This document shows positions 21,060 to 33,175 of a stretch of DNA of 64,000 nucleotides, one piece after another. The notes beneath the pieces were generated by a model. The model was not told where the DNA came from. It searched no databases and saw only the letters and a program-made list of their open reading frames with translations. A program made the position numbers and the translations under genes. Numbering within the stretch: the first letter of the stretch is position 1; every line of letters starts with the position of its first letter. The stretch is taken from positions 3,391,717 through 3,455,716 of the forward strand of contig NC_071330.1 in NCBI RefSeq assembly GCF_010183535.1, in the 5' to 3' direction. This DNA is from Caenorhabditis remanei. Taxonomy: Eukaryota; Nematoda; Chromadorea; Rhabditida; Rhabditidae.

Positions 21060-24000
21060 AACGGAATACGAATCGAAGAGAAATTACTACATGTGTAATT
21101 TCCACACTGGCGGAAAAGAGGGTCATTGCACTTTCGTCGGAACATTATCATCGGTCAACGAACATTTCAGTGTTCACACGTAAGATTCCAGTTTTTTCCA
21201 TTTTCTGATTCCCAAATTTTCAGCGGCGTTTACCTCTATCACTGTTGGGCTTGTGAGAGCTACTTCAGCGAGAGATGTTATTTGATAGGACATTTGGGGA
21301 AAAAACGATGTGACATACGAGTGAGTCATTTCTAATCAGCCGACAGTTACAAAAAATATTATTTCAGAATTCGTATCTAATTGAAAATAGATATGAAGAC
21401 GAAGAGTTTCACAGGAAAGCGCGCAACGTCTTCATCAGAGCAATTTCTAAAGAGGAGTACTCTGAAGCGGCGGAGAGAACGAACCTCCTGAAAAATAATG
21501 ATTTCCTTCCATCGTATTTTGCAAGGGAACCTCCTTACAAAACAGCAAGAAGAGCTCATTACCCGGAATTTGTAAAAAGAGCACAGCTCCGATCGCGAAC
21601 AACAGAAATGGCTCTAGCTGCTCAACGCCACCGTGAGATAGATCCTGCAGAGCATCGGAGAATCCATCAAGACCAGCAGCCAATGGACACCTCTCCAATT
21701 GAACCGGATTTCTCGGAAAACGGACTCCAACCTCCAGACTACCACCCAGCCAACAGAAATTTGTCGAGCGGTTTCTTTTCTAGCGAGCAGACTCTACGAT
21801 TGAAGCCCATCCAACGAAATGTTCATCGCTCCCAATCTGTCACTTTGAATCACGCGGTGATTGAAGAAGTTTCACTGAATGTTCACTTGGATGAGAGACC
21901 AGTTGAGCAATCGGCTTCAATCAACAATGTGACCATATCTCAGGCTCTTCAAGATAGTCTTTCCAACTCGAACGAAATGGGACCTGAATTTGGAAGACTA
22001 CGTGAAATAGTGAGAATGATTGTAAGGGAAGAAGTCAATCAAACAACTACAAACCAGCATAAAAGTTTGGTAGAAGACCGTCCACCACCAAATGCAACTT
22101 CAGTTGAACCTGTTCCTGTTGTGACTCCGACATCAGGTCAAAGTGTTCAACCGAATCCTACTTCCGTCCAACAATTCTCTGATGAGCATCTTATATCAGC
22201 TCAAAGCATTGCTCAGATACCACTCCCAGCTCCAAAACCTGTTCCACAACAACCAGCTCAGAACCATCAAAACACCCATCTAACTCAACCACCGCTGATC
22301 TATTCTCAAGACCCGATTCCAGCTTCTCAACAACCGCCTACAGGACACCTACCCCCTTTCCATCCTCTTCGTATTATGGAAAGAACTAAACAGCTCCAAT
22401 ACACGCAGCCTGCTTCAGTTGTCCTTTCCCTCCCTCATCCACCAGGTACTTTCCCTGTTAGAGTCAAAGTTCCTGGCTCAATAATTGATATTGATAAATG
22501 ATATAATTCCAGCCCCACCACCGACTAACTGGTTTGTTCCAGTTCAACAATACTCTGCTGAGCCTCCTGTACCACCTCAAAATGCTGCTCCTCAGCCACC
22601 AGTCTCCACTCCAATACCTGTTCCACATCAACCATCTCAGAACCACCAAAATCCACGATCAACAGATCAGCCGATCTATTCTCAAAACCCAATTAATGTT
22701 GCTCAGCAACCGGCGCCATTTGCTCCAGTCGTTACTCCTCTTTCTAATGCACCAGGTACTTTTTCTATTAGAGTCACGGTTCCTATCCCAACAATTGATA
22801 TGATTTCAGCACCACCACCGACTAACTCGTTCGTTCCAGTTCAACCTGCTCCTGTTGAGCCACCTGTCTCACCTCAAAATGTTGCTCAGGCACCAGTCCC
22901 CGCTCCAAGACCTGTTCCACAGCAGCCATCTCAGAACTTTCAAAACCTCCACTCAACAGCCTCGCCGATCTATTCTCAGAACCCGATTCCCGTCTCTCAG
23001 GAGCCTGCTACAACAGTACGCGGACCTGATCCAGCTGCTGCTCCTCTCCCTCATGCACCGGGTATTTTCCTGTTAGAGTTACAATTCCTCCCCAACAATT
23101 GATATGATTTCAGCACCACCACCGACTAACTCGTCCATTCCAGTTCAACATGGTCCTGTTGAGACTCCGGCACCAGCTCAAAGTGTTCAGCCGAATCCAA
23201 CTTCAGTCGAACTAAATTCTTCTGAGCCTCATGTATCAGCTCCAAGCATTGCTCAGATACCACTCCCCGCTCCAAAACCTGTTCCACAGCCACAGGCTCA
23301 GAACCATCAAAATCCACACTCAACAGAGTCGCCAATCTATTCTGAATACCCTGTTCCGGTTTCTCAGCAACCGTCTACAGTACATCCCCAAAGGATTATG
23401 GAAAGAGCTCAACAGCACCGTCTCGTGCCTCCTACTCCAGATGTCGCTTCACTCCCTCATGCACCAGGTACTTTTTCTGTTAGAGCCACAGTTCGTGTCC
23501 CAACAATTGATATGATTTCAGCACCACCACCAACTAATTCGACCGTTCCAGTTCAACCTGCTCCTGTTGAGACTCCGGCATCAGCTCGAAGTGTTCAACC
23601 GAATCCAATTTCAGTCCAACTGTACTCTGTTGAGCCTCTTGTACCACCTCGAAATGTTGATCAGCCACCAGTCCCCGCTCCAAAACCTGTTCCGCAGCCA
23701 CATGCTCAGAACCATCAAAACACCCATCTAACTCAACCATCGCTGATCTATTCTCAAGACCCGATTTCAGCTTCTCAGCAACCGTCTACAGGACACCTCC
23801 CCCTTTTCCATCCTCTTCGTATTATGGAAAGAATTCAACAACACCGTTTTGCGCCACCTACTCCAGTTGCTGCTCATCTCCCTCATCCACCAGGTACTTT
23901 CCCTGTCAGAATCACAGTTCCACTCCTAACAATTGATATGATTTCAGCGCCGCCGCCGACTAACTCGCCCGTTTCCTGCTCTTCTCCTCAACCTGCAACC

Positions 24001-25598
24001 ACTTTTGATGCTCCAATCGCTGCTTATCCGCCTCCACCTCCACCTGCAGAACCAATTGAGGAAATCCCACTACCACAGAGTCCCCAGAGATTTTCTCCAC
24101 GGCCGTTTCCTCCAATACCAGTGCGACCGTTCTCTCCGTCATTGTATTTTGTTCCACTGGATCTCTGGAACCAAGTTCCTGCACCAACATCCCCGTCAAA
24201 CGACAGTTCTACTCTACAAGCCCAATCTCCTCCTCCCATAAATTCTATACAGTCTCCACCACGTTCTCCAGAGGACGACGATAACGACTCTGTAAACGAA
24301 GAAATCGCTGAGAGCTACCGAAGAGCTTCAAGAAAAAGAAACCGAAGCTACGGAAGCTACGAGGACGATCCAAGAGATCCAACGTGGTCCCCGAGTCAGA
24401 AGACACGCCAAAGATCTCGTTCACGATCTGAAAGAACCTCTGGTCGCGAGAGAAGCAAGAGTCGTCGTAGATATGAAGACGATCCGACTTATATTCCACG
24501 TGAAGGAGAACCTCGAAGACCGAGGAGGAAATTCTACCGAACTCGTTCGAACTCTAGACATGGAGAGCGGCTAGTGGAGCAGGTCGTCCATGAACCTATA
24601 CCAGAAGCTATGGAACAGAGAGACGTGTCCCCGGAGCCGGAGCAAGTTGATGGATTACTTGGATCAAGGGAAAACCCAGTGGTGTTAAGTGACGATGAAG
24701 AGAGCATTCGAGATTCCTCTCCAGAGACGGATGTAGTTCGAGAACATGACGAATACCAACTAGGATCAAGAGAAATGTCAATTGATTCTAGATCAGATGA
24801 ATCGTCACCAGAACCCGAGATTGTTGAAAATCGAGTTGAAGACCAACTAGGATCAAGAGAAATGTCCCTGGAGTCAAGTATGTCACCTGAACCTGAGCAA
24901 GATCCCGTTCGATCATCGCGTGAATTTACACTTGATTCAGTTCTTTCGGTTTGCCCCGGAACACCACAAGCCTCTCCAAAACCATCATGGCTAGACCAAT
25001 TTTCTCGTCCTTCTCTTCCGCCATCTCCCTCGTCACAGAGAAGTGAGAGACCAGCTCAAATCAGTGAAAACTCTTATCGAGGTTAGTTATCTTTTGTATG
25101 AAAGGGTGTCGGGCAAGCCTGCGAAAAACCTTAGGTAACACTAGATCCGTTTTAAGATCAGTAGTTGTCTCTAAAGCTCCAAGAGCATGGGTGCTCTGCT
25201 GGACTGGGTACAAATCATTAATCAGTATAATTTTTAAAAAATGGGAGCGACATTAGAGCAACCTACTTAAAACCTTTCACTAGGATGCGTATCTAATAGA
25301 GTGTTGAGCGGAATTCCGCCTTAAAACTTTTACGCTTTTTGCCTTCCGCCATTTCAAAAACCGCATTTGCACTCAAACTCGATTAAGTTTGAGTTTCGCG
25401 CTAAATCTAGCGGGCGGCATTACTCATTTCAAGAACTCCCCTACAACCGTGATCCCCTTTTCAGCAAGAAATCTCGAGATAAGAAGCGGCGCAACCGCTC
25501 TTGCTTACTACTCAAATTCGTATAGACAGGGTGGTTTGCAAACGAGTCCGCAAGACTACCTTCAGCTGGATCGAGCCCAGAGAAATAATCAACAATAA
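21060..25598 (+). CDS. Zinc-module protein 1 with multiplied Pro-rich exons and RS tail
   Basis: Exons: 21060-21179, 21224-21320, 21368-22445, 22513-22755, 22810-23061, 23114-23467, 23522-23893, 23948-25081, 25465-25598; an upstream first exon is missing from the model. Exon 1 carries C-x10-C-x11-H-x3-H and exon 2 C-x2-C-x12-H-x5-C. Genes 2 and 3 have the same layout and intron phases. Five later introns (67, 54, 52, 54 and 54 bases) are related to each other and separate Pro/Gln/Val-rich exons that are copies of one cassette (APPPTN ... VPVQ ... PVPAPKPVPQ ... IYSQ-PIP-SQQP). The tail has an RS-type stretch (QRSRSRSERTSGRERSKSRRR), three LGSRE repeats and VVLSDDEES, which looks like a SUMO-interaction motif. 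Probably nuclear, but function unknown. The family looks nematode-specific. Confidence 0.75.
22513..23947 (+). repeat. Tandem exon-intron cassettes (four units)
   Basis: Four consecutive units, each one exon plus its downstream intron: 22513-22809 (297 bp), 22810-23113 (304), 23114-23521 (408) and 23522-23947 (426). The 3' half of the preceding exon (to 22445) with intron 22446-22512 is a fifth, partial member. Every exon starts (A)CCACCACCGACTAAC and ends in CAT(G/C)CACC(A/G)G, phase 1 on both sides, so any number of units keeps frame. The intron copies share GTACTTT(T/C)C(T/C)GTTAGAG and a CAATTGATATGATTTCAG-like 3' end. Confidence 0.85.
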
Positions 25599-25650
25599 AT
25601 CATTGGGATGTTCCCTTCACACTGTTTCATATTTCACAAACGACCGCCTG

Positions 25651-25934
25651 AAATATTAGCGGCTCACGCCTTCTTACAACTGCGCCCCGCCGCAAACGAG
25701 AGAGTATCGGCGAGAGACGCAGAGTTTTTTCTGGCGCGAAGCAGATTTTCACCATTTTTGATCTATTTTTGCATAATTTTCTCTCGGAAATTGGCAAATT
25801 TTAAATTAAAACTTGTGAAAATAGATCAAAAATGATGAAAATCTCTTTCGTGCGAGAAAAAACTCTGCGTCTCTCGCCGATACTCTCTCGTTTGCGGCGG
25901 GGCGCAGTTGTAACGAAGTTGCTCCGCTAATATC
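25651..25934. mobile_element. Palindromic MITE-like element, 284 bp
   Basis: Ends ATATTAGCGG and CCGCTAATAT. The arms of about 80-110 bases include ACAACTGCGCCCCGCCGC, GAGAGAGTATCGGCGAGAGA and GCAGAGTTTTTTC, with an AT-rich centre containing GATCAAAAATGATG. It can fold into one long hairpin. It lies just downstream of zinc-module gene 1. Confidence 0.8.
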
Positions 25935-28900
25935 GATCAACCTCATTTCTCCGTCTCCTGTGCTCTTCTGTAATCTAATTTTTAGGAATCCCTCACCTCA
26001 TTTCAGTCCACTCTGTGTACTTTTTCCAAACTCTAATGGTTTTTCAAAATCATGTGAATTCTATTACTCGTTTGTGAACAACCCTAATTTTTTACTACAT
26101 TTATTTCTATACCTATTGGAACTGTCCTGACTCTCTGTCCTGTTGCCTATCAAATTCTGAATTACCGTTGTCCTCCATTTAATCACAATTTAAGTTCCAT
26201 TTGCTTATTAGTTATTTCCTCTCTACTTACTTAGTGTCCTCAGAATAAAGCTTGAAACAGAAATTTTCTAATGTACGTTTTTTTTTCATTTCAACGGGAA
26301 AAATCCCTCTTGCCTATCTATGCCTTTCCGTATTATTCTTTTTATTTCTACTGATTTTTCAATTGAAACGGTAAGTGTATTCCTTGCTCATTTCCCAAAA
26401 ATCCAGAATTTTTCAGATGAGTCGGCGTATTCCTACTGTATGGAGCTGTTAGGCGGAGCTTGAGGTAAATTTTTTCCGTGTTAGGGAGTCACGCTTTGAA
26501 TTTATCACGAGGCATAAAAAGCTGTTTTTCAGGTGAGAAAACAAAGAGGAATTGATGTGGACTCCGCCGGCTCTGATGAAAACATAAAAGTTTCTTGAAA
26601 GAGTGAATTGTATCAGGGAGGTTTAATAAAACTTCAAAAACGTATTTTTATTACCCATCCGCCGGTGGCTGCCCACTCGCTCAAAGTTCGGCCCGGGGTC
26701 GCGGAGTGGGTCTCGCTGCGGAATTTCGATTTACGGCGGCTCTCTACCGTACTTTACCCATAAAAAAGTTTTACACTACGATTGTCGCGCCGAGACCCAC
26801 TCTGCGACCCCGGGCCGAACTTTGAGCGAGTGGTCAGCCACCGGCGGATGGGTAATAACACTAATAAAAAAATGGCATAACAAAAAAAAACTATGCTCAT
26901 TAGTATTTACTACTTATTTTTTGTGGTCTAGACTACTCCATTATACGTTTTTCGTTCCAACATCCACAACTGATAAACTCATCATTGAAAAAAAAAGAGT
27001 GGCTCTCTTGTTTCACTGATAAGAAACAAAAAAATTGCACTGGTACTACCTTGCACCGGTTCTCTATTCCTCTCTTTCTTTTTTCTCACTTCTCTTCTTG
27101 ACCCGACGGGGACACCAACTGCCGTAGGGAATAGGAAGATAGGAGACGGTTGGAACATCTTTTTAATCTACATCATTTTTCAATTGCACTTTTCTGGAAG
27201 TCAAGTTTTTCTTACGTTTAGTATAAGGCGGTAAGGTGGCATTCATCTTTCTTTTTTTAATACTACCGTAACCCGGAGCCAAAGCCGAAGCGAAATTTTT
27301 GCACATTTTTACTGGAGAGACCCTTCTGAAACAGTTAGCCTCTGAAAATTCAACTATCCTAACTAGTGGGACCACCAATTTTTGAGATTTTATTGCCTGA
27401 ATTGAAAATCCTTCAAGGTTAAGCAAACTTAATATAGGCGAAAACTAATACTACTAAAAATGACAAATTGTTCGATGTTGTTAGAAAAAAACTCGTCTTA
27501 ATTTTTATTAAGACTCTGTTTTCACCGAACATATTAAAAACTGATAAGAAAATTACATCGTTTGATTTTTTCTCACCATTAAAACAGAGCAACTGGCGCT
27601 TGAAGGGGAGAGAACAGAATTTTTTTCAACTTTACAACGATATGGAACGTCGAATTAGAGATACCTAAACGAACAAGCATGTTTCAAATAAAGTTCAGAT
27701 TATCGAAATCTCAGAAACAATATTGTTTCAATTTGGTGTTCCGAGAAACAATAAGTATTTCATCAAGGTATTCAATCTTCTCAGTTTCACATTCCATTTG
27801 ACTCTTTCTTCGACCATAAAAACTTTGTGGCGGTGGTCTGTTTCTTGTGAATTTATATATTTCGTTTTACGATCGACAATTCACATAAATTTTGCTTTCG
27901 AAGGGGGCAATACATTTTTCCTTTTTCCTTTTTTCAATTGATGAATTGATATAAACATGGTGTGGAGTCAATTTTTGTCTTTGTTCTATTGTTTTTGATA
28001 GTGGGTTTTTGATTTGGCAAGGAATGTTGGAAAATTTGAACTTCATTTGCTAGTTTAGTTCTGTTTCCAGAGAATGAAACCCAAACAACACATGTATGTT
28101 ATATGTCTTACTTAGTCTATCTGAGTGTCCACCGAGTCCAAAAATTTCAAAAATTAGTTCTGAAACATACCGAACCACGTTTTTACGGCCTTCAGCTCAT
28201 CTGTATGTCCAAATGTAGTTGAAATCCTAGAAATCTGAAACCTCTCTCCGTGTGCTCGTTGATTCCAGATGTCCTACATTCGCCACGTTTTTGGGTCGCC
28301 TCCCCATCTTCATTTTTCAGGATTCGCTGCTCGGACGGTGACTGTGGCTCCAAGCTTTCTTCCTTGCATCCTTGCCATCCTTGCCTATGCTTCACGTGCG
28401 CTCCAAATGCTTATTTGGCACCATTTCTTGCCATATATATTCTACACTATTAGTAGGTCGCCCCGAACTGCGACTTTCTCTACTTCAAGGTATTATTTAT
28501 CTATGTTTGTTACACTCCTAATTACACTCTTCTTCTCTTCCTTGAAATTATTCTTCTGATCTCACGTTCTCGGCATTCCGAGTTTTTACCCCGTTTTGAT
28601 TCTATGCACTTCCGACCAATCCCCACATATTCTCTTATTTCATCATGCACCACTCCATTCCGCTTGTTCTTCCAGCAACCGTACTCCTCCCCCTTCCTCT
28701 GATTCATCCATGTCTCACTCCCCCACCTAACACCAAAATTCTTCGAGAAGAAAGAGGAGTCAGCCATCCACTCTCCGATAGCTGACGTGTCCCTACAGAG
28801 AGTCGACTTTTCCTTGACTTGACCTTTCCCCTCTCTCTGATATTCTCTCCCCATTTTGTTGCTTTTTGGAGTTGAAACCCAAGGACATCAGATGCAATGG

Positions 28901-29857
28901 ACACCTGTCACAAACTTTCTAAAAACATTGTCTAACTTTTTTTCTGTGGTTACGGTAATCTTATGTTTTGACAAGGTACAGTGACAGGTGCACCAACAAA
29001 AAATCCCACACACTCCTTCTTGACTCTCTGCCCTAAAACTTATATGGGGCTTGGTTTCTCCAGAAGCTCCGCCCACTTAGCATCGCATAGATTTGCTAAA
29101 CTCTGTCGCAGAAAACAGAAAGGATGCAAGTGTGATGGTTGCAATGTCGCATGCTTTTTTACATGTATTTGCGGCACGGTTTCTTCAAAGCTCCGCCCAC
29201 TTCCTACCGCATAGATTTGCTTAACGCTGCCGCAAAGAATATCACAAGTCTATTTTGTACAGGAAATTTTTTTGGTCGTCACTGAAACACTCTTTTGCCC
29301 CTGGGGAATCACACGCTTGAAGATCGTTGTTACCGCGGATTCACTGAGTTACAACTCGTTTAGATTTCGTCGTCTCGGCTCCAAATATTATTTTCACGGG
29401 TGGTAGGCTAACTGATCCCTTATGCAACTTACTTTTAACGACCCAATAAGTTTACGATGCCCCAGATCAATTGACTTTTTATACTCTTCTTTTCTCTCCT
29501 CCACTCCTCTTTCTTCTCCTTCTTTTCTGTATAATTTTTCTCTGTGAATTGACGCTCACCGTGCTATATCAGAGCAAACAAATGCAGTGCTTTCAATGTA
29601 GAACGTGGGAATTCTCATTTGAGGACATCTCTCTTTTTACCTTTTTTACTTTCTCCATATCACAAAACATGTGATGTAATTCAGGTCAAACTCAATTCGT
29701 CGGCTTTGTCGATCAGATCAACACACTCACGTCTTCAATTAGCACAAGCAGTGATCAAAAAATCAGTGAGTTATTATAATTTACATTGTGATTGCTCATA
29801 TATGTGGACGATTTTATAAACTTTGATTGCTTCAGATTGACCCCCTGGAAGAGCAAG
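25935..29857. other. Intergenic, no gene recognised
   Basis: Apart from the 26649-26858 palindrome, this region holds only weak open frames (27163-27426, 28192-28395, 28269-28559, 29471-29674) without motifs or paired exons. A direct duplication is visible: GGTTTCTCCAGAAGCTCCGC at about 29053 recurs in variant form at about 29178, each copy followed by CCGCATAGATTTGC-like sequence. 29619-29772 looks weakly coding but runs into stops in every spliced combination I tried. Confidence 0.35.
26649..26858. mobile_element. Palindromic MITE-like element, 210 bp
   Basis: Ends TTACCCATCCGCCGGTGGCT and the reverse, with arms of about 70 bases (TCGCTCAAAGTTCGGCCCG, GTCGCGGAGTGGGTCTCG) and a 75-base centre. 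The arms are nearly perfect, which suggests a young insertion. Confidence 0.8.
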
Positions 29858-32669
29858 ATGGCCAGCTGGATGGATACGAAAAACTACAATAATAACTTGG
29901 CGGAGGAGAATGCGTGAGTGTAATAACATACTTGTCATCGGGGACTTTTTCTCAAAAGTGTACCAAGTTAAGCTCAAAAGATAGATGTTTTCATACTTGT
30001 CAAAAATCGGGCCGGGCCGGAATTTCTCTCGGCCCGGCCCGGCCCGTCGGCCCGGATTCAAAAATATGTACACATTTTATAGCACAATTTTCTGAAATTT
30101 TTCGAAAATTTAGAGTAAAATGCTTAAATTATCATACATACATATTTACCTTTTTATTGAATTTTGAAGTTTTATTCGAAAACTTTTTTTTTCAAAAAAT
30201 TTCCAAAAAAAACATCAAAATTTCCAAAAAAAACATCAAATTTTCAAAAATGTTTCAAAAAATATTTCAAAACTGGCCGGGCCGGGCCGAGTTTTTTCCT
30301 GACTTTGGCCCGGCCCGTGACAAGTATGGATATTTTGAATTGTCCTCAAATTGTCCAAATGAGCCTGCGTCCTTGTTTGGACTGAATGACAAATATGCTC
30401 AATAGTGTATTGCAAATTAGTTGTGGAATAATGGATTTAATAAAACCTGCAATAACGGTGCACACACTTAGATGAGATCAGAGCATCATATCCTGACCGA
30501 ATTCGAAGCTAGGGAAATTGTTATATTACTGAAATATTCAGTAAATATCTATTAATAGTTTGTTAATTGACAACTTTTTAGTATCTCTTCTGGGAACCGA
30601 GATATACCACGGTTCTGAGTGCGCCATTTGCATATGTATGGTTTTATTTCAAACGTACTAGTGGCTTGAAAGTTAGAAAGGTATATGTAGATGTTTCTAA
30701 ACTAAAGAGCAGCATTTACAGTCTAGTTTTTCTTTCAGAGGCAGTTTTCATGATTTGAAAAAATGGTTCGTCTGCACGTACAAAAAGCAACATGGGCGCA
30801 GGGAATGTGGATTCTACGGAACCCTGCCTGCGATAAACGAGCATTTTGCGGAACACACGTGAAAGCGAATTGATCTGCATATTGTTAAAATTCATTTTCA
30901 GAGAATGCTACGAATTTCGTTGTCGGAAATGCGACAACTTATTCGTGGGGCAGATGGAGTTTTCCAAGCACAAAGGAAAGGAAAAGTGCCTCGCGGTAAG
31001 GAATTATTAGAGTCCAATGAATATAGGTATATGGAATAATTACAGCAACAAGCAGATCTCATGATAGTCGAAAATGACTACAGGATGAAGAAAACCGATG
31101 AATTTCTTCGAAGTATTTATATACGAGCGGCGAATGAAGAGGAGGAGGGGAGAATTGGACAGAGCAAAGATAGTCGGTTCTACGATTGGGCGTTTGGGCC
31201 GAAGAATAGATATGGAATGTCATGGAGGCAATTCCGAATCTATCAAGAAACTGTTGCATATTATGGCCACTTTTCAAATGGATACTCGTTCTTCCCAGCT
31301 CCACCGGAATCAAGCAATGGTCACTTCACATTCCCGATTCTTCCCCCTCCACCTCCACCTTCAGCTGTTCCATCAACAGAGAGTGATCACTCGTCACGAG
31401 ATCAGTCCACAGGAATCGATCCACTATATCTGACAGATGAATGGCATGTGTATCCAGAACCACCATCGGTGCCTTCAGAGACACGTCCAATATCGCCAGC
31501 CGTCGCCAAGGATTCTGTGGAATCGACACCAGGATACGGTACTCGTAACGGTAGTCCTCTTGGCTCGGAGCACCAAAGCTCACCGCAACATAATGATGAT
31601 GTAAATGTGCTCGAGAAACGAACACTATCGATTCCTCAGTTTGGTACCTCTGAGATTGCACTGGAACAGAAGAGAAAGCGACCAGCTCCCGGATCATTGA
31701 GAGAGCTTCTTCAAAATGTTGCTGACAACGGGGCATCCTCTTCAACGGAACCGAGACCGCAGTCACCTATGGATCCGCCACACGGGACAGTACGCCGCTT
31801 GTCTATTGAACGTTTTCAGTGAGTGATAGTGTTTTCAGTTATTGGACTCTTCTGTAATCTTAGCAGATTCTACAACTTTGGGGGGGGGGGGGGGGGAATG
31901 AGCGCAGTGCTAATATTTAGCGGTTTTGTTTGGGAAAATTACTTCCAGGTTAAACATTATTTTCCAGCACAAATTGTATTGGTGTCACAGTCTCAAGCAG
32001 TACAAACCTTGTTTTCAGAGAACCTGCTGCCTCCGCTCCAAGAAAACGAATTCGTGGCACAACCAGCTATGACGATTGATGATCCTTTGAATTTTTCTTA
32101 AGATCTTTTTGCAATCCTCCCATTTTTCCATTTTCATACTCTCTTCATTTCTTCAAACTCTTCAAACTCTTGACACCTCTCTTACCTGACTCTTCTACTC
32201 ATTCATTTTCTAAACACTTCACAACTCTCCTGCCAAGCAGGACCATCTGGTATTAATACGTTTTTTGACTCTCAATGAGATTATTAGGACGCAACTTAAG
32301 CATATCAACTTGCCTTCTTCCATTGCCGTGGCTTTTTCTTTCATTGCCGTGATATTTTTCCTACATTCCAAAGTTTCCTAAATCTCTGTTTTCTATGTGT
32401 CTTTCATTTTTCTTTTCCGTTTTTATGCATCGCGTTTTACTGTTTTGCAATAATAATGAAATATGTTTTCAGATCTGGTCCACGACTTCACTTCTCACCT
32501 GCGTTGCTCTTGAGCACTGGAGCTGCCACGCCATCATTGCACTCATCAGAATTCGGTGAGTTTTATTTAATTCAAATGTTAGGTATCGGAGAGAGAAACT
32601 TTAATATTTTCAGATAATTTGATTACATCGACTCCCCATCCATTTCGTCTGGTAGCTAAGGAAAAATGA
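29858..32669 (+). CDS. Zinc-module protein 2, with two possible 3' ends
   Basis: Exons: 29858-29913, 30739-30858, 30902-30995, 31046-31818, then either 32019-32079 (stop at once) or 32473-32555 plus 32614-32669. The ATG at 29858 lies 22 bases after a TTCAG acceptor, which suggests trans-splicing. Exon 2 (120 bases, the same length as in gene 1) encodes C-x10-C-x11-H-x3-H and exon 3 C-x2-C-x12-H-x5-C. The rest has charged residues, then Pro/Ser-rich sequence with FPILPPPPPPSA and a basic patch QKRKRPAPGS-like (EQKRKRPAPG), a possible nuclear signal. The 825-base first intron carries a GGCCC inverted-repeat element. The alternative ends share phase 2: one gives EPAASAPRKRIRG, the other SGPRLHFSPALLL. 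I cannot tell which is used. Function unknown. Confidence 0.7.
29992..30329. mobile_element. GGCCC-type inverted-repeat element (intronic copy)
   Basis: Ends CATACTTGTCAAAAATCGGG and GGCCCGTGACAAGTATG, both followed inward by GGCCGGGCC/GGCCCGGCCC and then an AT-rich centre of repeated TTCAAAAAATTTCC. Related copies are at 15388-15502, 52051-52328, 53632-53949 and 59909-60480, with single ends at 2559, 55089 and 63887. Confidence 0.75.
31880..31898. repeat. Poly-G run
   Basis: An uninterrupted run of 18 or 19 G lies in the intron after 31818. It makes the exact length here unreliable but does not touch coding sequence. Confidence 0.8.
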
Positions 32670-33175
32670 GCTCGTAAGTGTTCCATATTCGTGTTCACCA
32701 GTAGGAACTGTCGTGCCTCGAGCGCGCTTGCATGGCCTCGCCACTCGGAAGCTTAATCTGTCGAGTCTGTTTAGAAGTGCATATAAAAATGATAAAACAT
32801 TTATCCGCTTCGCGACCATTCTTTAGATGTCCTTTGAATGTTGCCGAATAAAAACTCCAAACGATTTATTGTCTCTCCACCACACTGTTAACCGATATTT
32901 TAAGCACACTGTTATACGACATAATAGAAAAAATTTCGTTTTTGCACCGTTGAGCACCTACCGTACTACCGTACCCGCGAGCCGGGAGCCAATAGAGTGT
33001 TTATGGGTTACTAAAGACCCGTAGTACATGTTTGTATAAAAATGCGAGCCCTAACTTCTTTACAGACTCTAGGCCCCTATGTACTATGACGATGCTCGAG
33101 TCTTACAGGGAACGCGTTATATATGAAGATAGTTTAGAAATAACCGAACAAAAATTAACATTATTCATTTTCCAG
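32670..33175. other. Gap between zinc-module genes 2 and 3
   Basis: Gene 3 needs a first exon ending in phase 2, by analogy with gene 2, and it should lie here. I found no convincing ATG-to-donor segment. The sequence contains pieces such as CGTACTACCGTACCCGCGAG and two weak open frames, neither in the needed phase. Confidence 0.3.

Noticed and set aside
28192..28559. Overlapping open frames on both strands near 28.3 kb
   Set aside because: No family motif, no matching exons, and both strands are open to a similar extent, so neither is favoured.
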